Source: Lycocorax pyrrhopterus obiensis (Eukaryota > Chordata > Aves > Passeriformes > Paradisaeidae). From it: a DNA stretch of 64,000 bases. The notes beneath the pieces were generated by a model, which worked only from the letters and a program-made list of their open reading frames with translations, ran no database searches and had not been told where the DNA came from. The translations under genes were made by a program, and so were the position numbers. Location: assembly GCA_014706295.1 (NCBI GenBank), contig JACSVZ010000007.1:51908975-51972974 (forward strand), read 5' to 3'. Numbering within the stretch: position 1 is the first letter of the stretch; each line of letters opens with the position of its first letter. Positions 51,381-62,557 of this stretch are shown in pieces.

Positions 51381-51860
51381 AACGCCACTCGCACACACCG
51401 CACACACCGCACACGCACACACACCGCACACACACCAACTACGGCACACGCAGGGCTCGCCGCCGCTCCGGGCTTTGTGCAGCGCCGCTTTCAGCGTGCG
51501 GAGCGCCGGCGGCCAGGGAAAGAGCGGGGGGAAGGAATAAATCTGCATCCTCACGCACGGCCAAACTTCCCCGAGCTCGGCGCCGGCCGCAGCGGGGGCG
51601 GCTCGGGCGGGGGCGGCTGCCGGGGTCCGCGGGGGCGCTGGGAGGCGGCGGCGCTGCCCGCCGGTCCCGCGCCGCCCGCCCGTGCCGCCGCCTCGCCGCT
51701 GCCCATCGCGGCCACCTCTCTCCGCCGCCCGGGCTCGGCGCTGGGTCGTGCTCCCGCCGTCCGTGCCCAGGAGCCGAGGCTCCCCAGGGGTCGCGGGCTG
51801 CTCTTCCTTCCCTCCAGGCGCCGCCGCAGCTCCTCGGCGGCGAGTGCGTTCCCCTTGCAT
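51380..51860. promoter_or_regulatory. CpG island upstream of BCL11B exon 1
   Basis: GC-rich, CpG-dense sequence with many CGCCG/GGCGG words. It begins with a CA/CACCGC minisatellite at 51,389-51,436. It lies 1-1.5 kb upstream of the BCL11B start codon and may hold the proximal promoter or an upstream untranslated exon. Long open frames on both strands here are compositional. Confidence 0.7.
51389..51436. repeat. CACACACCG-type minisatellite
   Basis: Repeated CGCACACACCG and CGCACACACAC units, nearly all alternating purine/pyrimidine, about 1 kb upstream of the BCL11B start codon. Confidence 0.8.
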
Positions 51861-52569
51861 TTCTTTCAAACAGTTTTACAACAACACAAATATCTGTGTG
51901 GGCTGGGGAGAGGGATTTTTTTCCCCCCTCCTCTCTCCCTACCAGAAGTGCGATGGTAGCGGGACACGCGCGCACACCAGATCCGCACACGCACACACGC
52001 TCCGACCTTCTCCCAACCCCCTACCCCCCTTCCCTTAAAATCCTGGCAGAGACTATTTTTCCTTGGAGGAATTAAGTCTCAGCCACGAACGGAGAGACGC
52101 CGAGTTCCCAGGAACCGCATCCCAGTGCACTTGTCCTCCTATTTCACACGCAGGTAAATGCCCTCAACTGCGTGCGTTTCTAACTTGGAACATTCTTGGA
52201 AACCAACTTTTCCCCCTCTACCTCCGCTCTCCCAGCCCATCTCCTGCGATTGTTTCTCTCTCTCTCCCTCCTCCACCGATAAGTAAACAGTTCGGTGCAA
52301 ATAGCTTTTCAGCACCAGGTCTGTCCAGGGCGAGGGGAACAGGGAGAGGGGAGGCCTGGGGGCTCGGAGGCAGATGGAGCAGAAACCCAAGTAACCAGTC
52401 TGTACCCGGAGCCCACTTGGAGACCCGCGCTGCACTCGTGTCATTTACTTTCCACGTTAAATGAGTATTTTTCGTATTAAATCGCATGAGAGCCTTGAGG
52501 GGACCAGAATTCATCTCGGTGCCCTTAATCAGCTTTGAGAAGAATTTGGCTAAACAGCATCGCTCTCGC

Positions 52570-53990
52570 CTCCTCCAGGAAATCTGCCTCTCCCTCCCCA
52601 CGCCCGCCCGCCCGCTCACAGCTCGCGTTCCGGCGCTGCCAGACCCCGCAGCCCGGCCGGGCGAGTGCCGAGGGCGGCGGGCACCCCAGCCCCGGTCCGT
52701 GGGCGCCGGGCCAGCCTGGCACTGCCCTCCGTGCCCGGGCTCGGCCCCCCGCCTCTACTAACGCTCCACAAACACGTACAAGACCATTAACGCCGCTTAA
52801 AACTGCTGCGATTGTTCGCCCTGTGTGTTTGGTTTGTTCTGCGGGGTCCTGCAAAGGAAAATGACCGTGGTGACGGCAGGGGCCCCGCCGCCGGGCGGGG
52901 AGGGATGGGCCCACGGCTCCGGGGCCCCAGGGGGGAACCCCCAGTCCTGCCCTGCGGGGCAGCCGCGGCCGAGTCGGGGTGAAGGATGCGGCACCAAGGC
53001 GGGGGAGCTGGGGGGGAGAAGGGGCCGGCCTCGCTGACCTCCGCCCCCGCGGGAAGGGGCCCGGGCCGATCAGCGGGGATGGGGTTGCCCGCACTGCTCT
53101 CCCCGCTTTGATCCCGCTCTGCTCGCGGCTGGCGAGGCCGACAGGCTTTGTGTGGCTGCGCTGCTGCGCCCAGCGCGGCCCGTCCCCAGGCCACGCCGCG
53201 GGGCTGCGGCCGCGGGCACGGGGCTGGTGTGGGGTGCAAAGTCCGGCGGCCGGCGGCCGCCGCCGTTCTTGGGCGAGCTGCAGGAAGCTGCACCCCTTGG
53301 GAGCGCGGCTTATCGGGAAGTTACTGGGCATCATCTGTTGATTAACCAGTGTCTTCCAGTGGGCACTGAGAGCAGGAGATAAGGGCCGGCAATGATTGAC
53401 CAGGCGGACTCCCCGGCTGCCCGGGGCAGCGGGGCCACCGCAGTTCCCTCCCGCCCCTCCGGCTGCGGGCAGGGCTTCGGGGGTTGAGCCCCCAGCCTGC
53501 CTCCTCCTCCTCCTCCTCCGAAAATACATCCCAATAGAGGAAAAAAAAAATTCTAAAGTGATTTCTCAGTCTTCTCTTTCCTCCCCTGTCTGGCACTTGT
53601 GATCATTAGCACTGAAAGCTGTTAATGTCTTGTCTCACAGCTCCCCCTTTAGTCTCTCTGCTCTCCCTGTCTCGCGTTCAAAGCCAGATCAATAGCAGGC
53701 TCTTTCTAACCTTGACCTATCCCTCGACCTGCCTCCATCTGCAGCTGGCCCCGCGCTTCTGTCTCTCCCCCACCCGCCGCAGCAGCCCCTTGAGAGGGCC
53801 CAGGGTCCCTGGGGGCTGCCCGGGCGACGGCGGCCCCGGCATCGCCCCGCTTTGTCCCGCTCTGCGCGGCCGTGCTGGGCGCTCGCCGCCGGCAAAGGGG
53901 GCTGAGCCCCCCCAGGCCTCCGCTCCGCTGTCCTGGAGCTGCGGCTCAGCTCCGGCCTCCGCCACCAGCCTGCAAACTTGCGGCCGCAGC
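52570..53990. promoter_or_regulatory. Upstream CpG island(s), distal promoter domain of BCL11B
   Basis: Two CpG-dense blocks (about 52,570-53,480 and 53,740-53,990) are separated by a short AT-richer spacer. They lie 2-3.5 kb upstream of exon 1. Broad CpG islands that extend on both sides of the start are typical of Polycomb-regulated developmental transcription factor genes (family knowledge; Polycomb control here is inference). A 334-codon minus-strand open frame at 52,525-53,529 lies in this block and looks compositional. Confidence 0.65.
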
Positions 53991-54705
53991 TCCCCACCAC
54001 AACAAAAAAGCACCCAAAAAACCCCACAAAAATATCACCAAAAGAAAGAAAAGAAGCCCAAGCAAAATGGGAGCATAATCTGCAAGAAGAAAACAAGTTT
54101 TTTGCTAGCTTTAGAAGTACTATGGTGGCTTGTTTTAAATTAGGGGAGAGAAAGCATTCTCTTGCACTACATATCTTGTATTAAGATAATAATCTTTTCT
54201 GTCTTCATAATATATAAGGGATTTGAGGAGTTCTCATAGAGAAACACCGTCCTTATCGTAGGGAAAAACAAGTTCATCTGATGTCAAATATTCCATTTTA
54301 TCCTATATACAACAAGGCGTGCTGAGTCAAGAACTCTCAGCACACATGCTCAGCTTCTGGGTTTCTCTCTTTTTTCTTTTCTTTTTCTTTTTTTTAATCG
54401 TGCGGTGTCTTTAGCTAAAATTTGGCACGGATTTATACGCATAAATAACAGCAGCTTCAGTGTAAAGAGGAAGTCCCAATATCCTCATGGAGGATAATCT
54501 TGATGTGCCACTTGGACATATTTCGAATGCATTTCCACTTTCTCCCCATTTGGTCAAGTAACTTTTTAGTGGAAGAAAAATTGTAGTTGCAGATTCCGTG
54601 TGATGTGATTTTGGTTTCTCCTCAGTCTTTAATGTGAAAGCTTATGCTAAGTTAGAAGTAAATTGTTTTTGATACAGGTCTGGGAGTTGGGGCGGGGTGG
54701 GGGGA

Positions 54706-54740
54706 GAGAAGAGAGGGAAGGAAGGAAGGAAGGAAGGAGG
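54706..54740. repeat. (GGAA)n microsatellite
   Basis: Five to six GGAA units preceded by a purine-rich tract, 4.3 kb upstream of the BCL11B start codon. Tandem GGAA runs can serve as ETS-family binding arrays (established for human ETS fusion factors; not shown here). Confidence 0.85.
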
Positions 54741-57284
54741 TTTGAGACAATCTTGACATAAATGAGGCTGCTGTCCTCATTCTCTTTGAATCTTTAAATG
54801 TTGCTGCTTGGGAGGGAAAAAAAAAAGAAAATAAACACAGGGCGTTGATCTGTTCGGCTTAGTTAGCCGCTCCACCTTGTGAAACGGCACAGAAACACAG
54901 GATCTAACCAGATCATATTTACATACATATTAATAAAGCTCCCGAGGTGGCAGTTCAGCCTTCACATACAGAGCAAGGATCTCTGTGAGTTCTCATTTTA
55001 GACCCATAAAAACAGATAAAAAGAGGTCTTTTGGGCTTCCCTGAATATTTTTCTGCAGTGGTTTTATATCATTTCTGAAAATTACATAGTTAAGTGGCAT
55101 CAAATTTCTGGGTGATATAATAACTCAAAATGTGTAATTTTTTTGTATCAAATCACTTTGCAACCATAAACAGAGCTTCAGAACCTCAATTAGAGGAATG
55201 ATTTGGTGGGGTTTTCATTTATGGCAAACAGTAAAATTGTTCTTGTTATCTATTCAAATATATATAAATTGCAACATTTATTCACTTGATTTTCTCTTCC
55301 ATGACACTGGTGTATTTGAGAGTGCAGTGAAATGAAGGTTTAAGAGGATAATGTATTATCCCCTGCACCATTCCCAAGACTTTTTGGAGTGAGGCAAACA
55401 TGATGAAGATTTTGCTGTGTTTTCAAGACATTTGGTGTCCCCTTATTTTTGGTGGCTGTGACTTGCTGATGTTTCTCGGAGTGAATTTAGAAAATGAGAT
55501 TTTTCTCAACATTTACATTCTAAACCTTCCTTGGAGTCCCTTCCTCAGTCAGTGGTCTGTGAGTTCTTTTGCTGGATTTTTTTTGTGGTATTTTTTTTCA
55601 ATTCATGCAGAGTCCCTCATTTTTCTAACTCTTTCCAAGTGTTAAATGTACTAGATAGCAGTCGAAATGCTGGGGCTGAGTTTTCCCCCACACCTGTTTT
55701 CAATAAAACTAGACAAAAGCAGAACAATACCACCTCTCAAAAAAAAAAAAAGGGGGACAAAAACCCCTCATGGAACCAGCAAGCCAGAACAGAATAAAAA
55801 TACTGTTTTAATTTTGGGGCTTTTAAAAAATCACATAAAATGCAAGATCAGTCCATGTTTTCCTTCTTTTAAGCTTCAGACTTTCTGACAGTAGAGATCC
55901 AGTTGTGTCCCCACTGAAATCGCTTGCAGGACCTCAGGGATTGCAGTGAGAGCCAAACCTGCCCCTACATTTGCACCTTGAGAGTCCTACTAAAAGATGA
56001 CAATTCTGTCCAGCACCATCTCTCATCCTGCAAAGGACCACCTGCACCTGTTTGCACATGCTGACCGGCAAAGGTAGAGGGGAACATGCTTTACAAGCAT
56101 CCAACACAAAAAGGAGTCAAGCATCCCATCTGCTACGTGTACTCCGTCCCACTATGAATGCCATTTGTGCATCCACACAGCACCCGCTTTAGGACAAAAA
56201 AAAAATTTGAAGGAAGATGGGCAAAACCCGCTGTTGCTGGGGAGGTTTTTTTAAAAAAAGCTGGCACATCTTTTCTAACGACTTCAATCCAAGGATTGTT
56301 TGTGCCTTTGGAAAACAAATGCCATCATTGCTTGGTGCAGTAAGCTAAGTTTTGTGAACCAGCACTAAATTCATCCAAAAAAAAATATATCCCTGCAAAC
56401 CTCATAGAAATTGAGGGCTATTTTTGTCAGAAGAAGTACTTTTAAAACTTGGTCCATTATGGAAATGCATAACACAGTCTTGCATGGGAGATTCACGTGC
56501 AAGTTGGCTGACATGTGGTGGGGACAAAGAACCCCTCCTCCCTCCATAGGTATTCCTCAAAACTTACACAAGCTGAAATTTGGGATTGATACAGCTCTCC
56601 TCTGCTTTCAAGTGCAAGTTTCAACCAATTCCTTCTCTTTCCCTTCACAGATGATTTTAAGAGGATTTGAAATCTTTAGATTGTTTAAAATAACAAAGGC
56701 CTCTAAGCTCTGAATGTTGCAATGAAATCTTCAGCTTAAACTCATGACAGAAACATTCCAGTCTGTCTCTTGTGAATCATGAAAATCCGAATCTGAACAT
56801 CAGAAGAGAGCGGCAACCCATTCATTCTTGTTCTTTTTCCCTCTACCTTCTTCCTACCTTATTTTATTTAAATAGGGTATATCCATAGTAACAAATTAGC
56901 ATCGTTGTTATTATTATTTTTACTATTTTAACTTGCACAACAGAACTCAAACAGGGAAATTCATCAGTTTCTAGGTTCAGTATCAGCCTCTGCAGTTTCA
57001 TTATTCCTGTTGACAATTACGGATCGCAGAAGTGTGGATGCCTGGCCGGGGAGTGCTTGTATATTGCACCCAAATTACACATTCCTGTTCATAAAGAGTA
57101 GAGAAAAATATGAATGTTAGCGTCATTGCTCGTGTCTCAGGCAACTACTCACATCTTAATTGAAAATGATCAAATAACAGTATTCCCTTCGACAGACAAA
57201 TGACAATGTCTTGCCACGCTCATTGAGGGCGGTTGAGCTGGAAAGCCGGGGGCAGCAGCTGGCATTGGCCATAACACACTGAGA

Positions 57285-57312
57285 ACACACACGTGTGTGC
57301 ACACGCGCATGC
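57285..57312. other. Perfect alternating purine/pyrimidine run with central E-box
   Basis: Twenty-eight bases alternate strictly purine/pyrimidine (CA, TG and CG steps). Positions 57,286-57,299 form a 14-bp palindrome centred on CACGTG. Such runs can adopt Z-DNA under supercoiling; CACGTG is an E-box bound by bHLH-Zip factors. Function is inference. Confidence 0.6.
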
Positions 57313-58599
57313 TCCAGCCCTAGATTGTGTTCCCTTCCAGCGCAGTTCCTTCAAGGATGCTGCTCCTGACTCCAAGATTGTGCTTCCCACTCTCCCAGTT
57401 GCAATTTCACCTTCTCCCCATGCACCTCACTTCCAGCTTCTGCGCGTGAGCTGCAGGTCAGTGCCACAAAGACAGATCAGTTCTTTCTCTCACTTCCACT
57501 GCTGCTTTGAAAGGTAATTTAGGATGATCAGGCCACCTCAGTGATGGGTGGACCAGAGGTTTGATAGCATCTTAGTCAAAGGCCACTGAGAAGCGGAGCA
57601 TGTACAGAGCAGCAAATGAAGTCTTCTCTGAGCCAACTGTTCCACCTGGACCCCACTGCAAATTATTGCTTTCAATTACCACCTGTGTACTCCTTCCTAT
57701 GCAACTTATTGATGTAAAATTACAACAACACTGGTATAAATAAGTTATGCTGTGGTTGTAAAATGGAAGAAATTTTGTTGTAGCAATTATGTTCAGCAAG
57801 ATGACAAAATAAATTTCCAGTGCTGTGCTTGCAGTAACCTGGGGAATTTAAACCTCATAATTTCCATTCATTTCAGATAATTTGGAGTAATTTCTATATG
57901 TAATAACTTTGTAATGAAAAACACAGCGGTACTGAAGTGATTTCAACTCTTTTTTTTTTCCTATGGTATACATGGCACAAAATAAATAATAAAAATAATA
58001 TTTCCTTTTTGTATGTGTTCGGTAATTCTTTCAGCAAAATCTTAAACTAATACCAGGACTAAATCTCTGTCCATGAAATGAAAAATAAATTGAGTTAAAG
58101 AAAGTGAAAAAGTATGAAAGGCCTTGGATGTTTTATTGTGACTTTATTAAATTGTATCATCTCTATGCTCTATGGTATCCCCAGGGGTTACTGTTCTGGG
58201 GAAGGGCAGAGAGCTAGATAGATACATGTCCCTAGATCAAAAGCAGAGATGGTTGGAGGAAATTCATACAAAAGTGCTTAATTCAACCCCTTAATTTTTA
58301 AAATGGAAACTGGAAGTAATAATAAAATAAAAAAAAATAATATGAGAGAGGTGTGGTATGCTACAGGACAAAAGGCACAAGTTGCTTTGGGGCACTGATT
58401 TTCATTAGTGTATTTGATGGTAAGTTACTTAGAGACTGTAAACCTGTGTAATCACAGAATGCGTTCCAATACAAGGGAATAGCATTTAATTAAAGATAAG
58501 AAAGAGTACTGTACATCACTGAAAAGCTGTATCTGTGTCCTACTTACCATTGCAACACAAGGCTATTATTACACAATAAACAAGAAATCATGTGCTCTG

Positions 58600-58865
58600 A
58601 TTTGAGGAAAACAGTGAATTGCTTGGGAAAAATAATAATACGATACCAATAATGTTGCTTTTGCATTTATGTCTCCCATGCATCTCCAGGTAGTTTAAAA
58701 AGGTGTGTAAAAATTGAAATGCTTGTCCTAATAATAACCAAAAGGAGACATAAAAGGTGTTCCTATAACCTTGCAAGGTCACCCAGCCAAGCTGTGGGAC
58801 TGAAGCAAAAATGCAAGATTGCCAGGCTGAAAACCAGTTCTCTTAACTGCTGAAAACCCACCTCC
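58600..58865 (+). repeat. Ancient SINE-like (MIR-like) copy in upstream flank
   Basis: An AATAATAATA start, a CATCTCCAGGTAGTTT block, then CCTTGCAAGGTCACCCAGCC, and CCAGTTCTCTTAACTGCTG near the end follow the order of the old MIR-like family (CCAAGGTCACACAGC ... CCAGGTCT ... CTCTTAACCACT). It is degraded. Family assignment is by recall. Confidence 0.5.
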
Positions 58866-59864
58866 CAATAGCATCTCTATCTCTCTTTTTGAACAGCAGC
58901 AATATTAAAATGTCATGTGATTACACTTGAGTTGTACAAGAAGAGGGTCAGTTTGAGTAAATTCCCTCAATGTCATACAGGCATGGTACTCAAGGTTTGC
59001 ACCTGCACACCCTTGAATTTGCTGGGTGAGTGCTCCTTACCCATGGCCTGTGCTGTAAACCTGCCTGAAGGCTGCCTGAAGATAACATGGAATGCAAGAG
59101 GACTGAAGGTTTACAACAGCCCACTGGAAATGTTGTCTGGAGATCTTACAACAGCAGTGCTGGGTAACCAAAACTATTGTCTGCTCGGAGGGGAGGAAGG
59201 AAAAAGGCTAGAAAAGTCTAGAAAAGACTCTGATTTTGCAGGAGCACATCAAACCACAGAAAAACAATGCACAGATTCTCAATTTGGGGCTTTTCTGATA
59301 CTGAAACCAGTGGTCATTAGGTAGCTAAATAATTCTTGAGACTATTGCCAATTTCATCAAGTCAGGATTTGTCATACAGCACTTTACGTCCCAGGTCACC
59401 AGAAGATGTGGGTCCAGAGGCCGTACTCCAGCAGATGCTTTGGACAATTTAGATCTAGAAACACAAGAGGAAATGTAAGGGAAGTAAAAGTCAGCCACAG
59501 TACAACAGCACACAGCAGTTGGCACCAAGGTTTTAAAAATACAGATCCCATCCCCAACCTTCACACTAAAGAAATGGAAATGGAAACAAAGTTCTAAAAA
59601 CTAGAAGCAGGTAGAGGTCAACAGCAACATGTAGTGGCAGGGAGCTAAAAAACTCTGATCCATTCATCAAAAGCAGCCTCAAAAGCAAGGACCAAAATAG
59701 AACCCACTTGTGGTCACAAAGTTGAGGGGCTGCATTTGAATAGGGGCTCCTGTGTCTCTGTATCTTTGTGTAATGATGTGGCAGCTACTGAGAAGAGGGA
59801 GCTCTGCTGCTGCTCGGAGCCTCCACACCAAAGCCGAGGAATGTTTTTTGAAATCTATTTTTCA

Positions 59865-59900
59865 AATATATATATGTGTGTATATATATACATACATATG
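59865..59900. repeat. TA/TG/CA dinucleotide-rich tract
   Basis: TATATATATGTGTGTATATATATACATACATATG in the upstream flank. Confidence 0.8.
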
Positions 59901-62528
59901 CTCATTCTATCTTTTGTGAATTTTCTGATCCCCCTTCAGAATTACAGATAATTTCACTGCCTTCCACTAAATTGCTCAAGAATTCAATGGATACTTTCCC
60001 AAGGAATATTTTTTAAGAGAACATATTAATGCCTATAAGCAAAGCAAACAATCATCTACCAAAGTACATATCTGAATTCTTCTGAGTCGGGTTAAGACAA
60101 ATCTTTCCAAATGGCAATGCCCTTGCATATCAATTGCCATTGGAAGCATGACCCCTCCTGAGCCATTCCTGATAGGCAAGGTGTCATATATTGAATCTTA
60201 GCTAGGACAGGGCACAAGTGGATTTTATTTATTTTACTGAATATATGTAGATGAGATCAGCCTCTAAATTGAGATTAAAAAAAAAAAAACCACTCTTTTT
60301 TCTGTATTCAAATTTTAGTTGAGGCACTGAGCTCAAGCTAGCTATCCAGAAACAGAAGTGTACTGATAGGGGAAAGAGATGAAGATAAAAGCAGGTGTCA
60401 TTTTAAGCATATAAGTAAGTCGTCTTGCTTTTCAGATTATTCATGTGTTTGCAGAACCAGGGCCTTAAACTAAAGTACACCCAAGGCCATGTTTGCCTGT
60501 ATGCACAGCGATGAGCACACTACCAGCGTTTGCCATGCAAAGGAGCACATCGAATAAGAATAAAACTATGCCAACAAAATCCCCCTCACCCCATGCGCAA
60601 ATTAAATTCATGATGAGCAGGCCTGAGGGAGGGAAGCAGCAGTGGAGGCCTGGCATGCCATGTTAAACTGAATCTCCCTTCTGCCTACTCCTCCACCTCT
60701 TTCTTTTCCTCCTCCTCGCCATGTGGCATCCTACTCTCCTGCTGCTTGCCTGCTACGCCTCTGCATCCCCTCCATGAAGCACCGCACGGTAGCAGTAGCA
60801 GCAGCAGGAGCACGCTGCCAGTCCCTGCCTAATCATCCCCCACTGTGCCCTCTAGGAAGACCTGCTCAGCCCCTCAGCCTCCTGCCTCACCCCATGTCAC
60901 ACAGCTACCTGGGGGAGTCAGGCACTAGCACCCAGCGAGGTCATTCAGGCACCTTCTGGACCCACTGCACTCGAGGAGACAAGTGTCAGGCAGCTGAGAG
61001 ATGTTCTGTCCACCCGAAGCCCCCACCAAGGTGGTCGTTGCTGCCACACCTGCAATACTTCAGGCAATCCAGAATCTCAAAACAGCCTCCATGAGGCACT
61101 TGGACCTGCTATCCCCTGTCCTTTGCAGCAGTTCACTGGGATATTGAACTGTTCTGTGCCTTTTTCAGGACAAAACCTCACAGACTGACATTTCAGGGCT
61201 TGTTTCACTGTGGTTAACCCTGAGCTGGTCACTCATAGCCATGGGTGTTGCTTTATCATTCTCTATCAGAGCCCCATAGCTCAGGCAATTCCTAGTGGGG
61301 TGGGCTTTGCTGAACTTCTCCACATTTCCCTTTGACCACAGGGAAAGTCAGAGGAGGAGCCATGGGACTGGCAGGAGGGGAGATGGTGCTCTGGACCACA
61401 GGTACAGGCCAGCAGCACCCGTGACAATACTTTTACCACTGACAAACCAAGCCTTATCTCTGAACCAAAGTACAGCACATCTGTTGCTGCAGGCTGGAGA
61501 TTGTTCTGAGGTGACCAACCCATGCAAATCAATTTACGGTTTCAGCATAATATATTCTGATGATATTATAAGGGTATAAAATATGGACACAGCAAAACCA
61601 TTGGACCTAAAAGCCTCTGTGCACATCATTTTTCTACAGACAAAACCTGCAGATATGCTCGTGCCTGTATACACACCTTTGTGGTATTTGCAGAAGGGCT
61701 TTCAAACCCACTGAGGAAGGCTGGGCATATCTGTGGGCTCTGCATAGACAGCTTCTGCCTGTTGGCATCTGTGGTAGGCTAGCACTGCTCTTCCCATCTC
61801 GAGGCTGGACAGTCCTGCTAGAGATGCAGGGCTTGCCAGCTCAGCCACACACCCTTCCTGACCCAAACTGCTGGGATGTGAGACCTTACAAGCTCAGCAT
61901 AGAAGTGGGTTGGGGATCTCTTCATTGTGTGATGCAAACTTGCCCTAGAAGTTGTAGTCACAGCCTTGCTACTGTTTCATTGCTGCCACCTTCAGATTTT
62001 ATTAAGATTTAGAAATTTTTTTGTGAAAAAAGTTCACAGTAAAAAAAAAGAGCTTTTTCTAACGGCAGTGGGGGAAAAAAAAAGAAAATTTAAATGTTCC
62101 AAAACCCCAAACTGTGCCAACCAAAAGGCTCAGCATTCCAGAGGGGAAAAAAAAGGACAGTTGGCTAAACACAATAAAAGGAACTAAACCAGCAAATGTT
62201 TCTTCAGTCACATGCACAGCGCTCAGTCTTACCTCACAAATCCAGAGTGCCTGTGGTTACCATCTTGCTCTTCTCTATCAGCTTGAGCTTTATCTGCTTT
62301 TGAGAGCATGAACCCTGAAATCATTCCCAGCTGGCCAGCACCCACCAAGGCATAAATTTGCAGAGTCGGGGGTCTCTGGCGGACCAAAATCTCATCTTCT
62401 GGGGCACAGCAATTCCGAGCACAGCAAAAGCCTTACGGGTTGTGTGAGAGGTAAAGCTTCAGCCATGCTTCTCTCACCTTTGAGAGGTCAGTGGGTGAGG
62501 TTCAGTGCAGGAAACCAGGTGTGAGGCC

Positions 62529-62557
62529 CAATGCTGGCTTGGCTCAGGCCAGCATTG
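62529..62557. other. Short perfect inverted repeat (10-bp stem, 9-nt loop)
   Basis: CAATGCTGGC at 62,529-62,538 pairs perfectly with GCCAGCATTG at 62,548-62,557, with loop TTGGCTCAG. Pairing does not extend further without mismatches, so it is too short for a microRNA precursor. Confidence 0.6.

Noticed and set aside
52525..53529. 334-codon minus-strand open frame upstream of BCL11B
   Set aside because: It lies in CpG-island sequence where stop codons are rare. The content is Arg/Pro/Gly/Ala-rich, overlapping long frames exist on the other strand, and no domain is recognisable.
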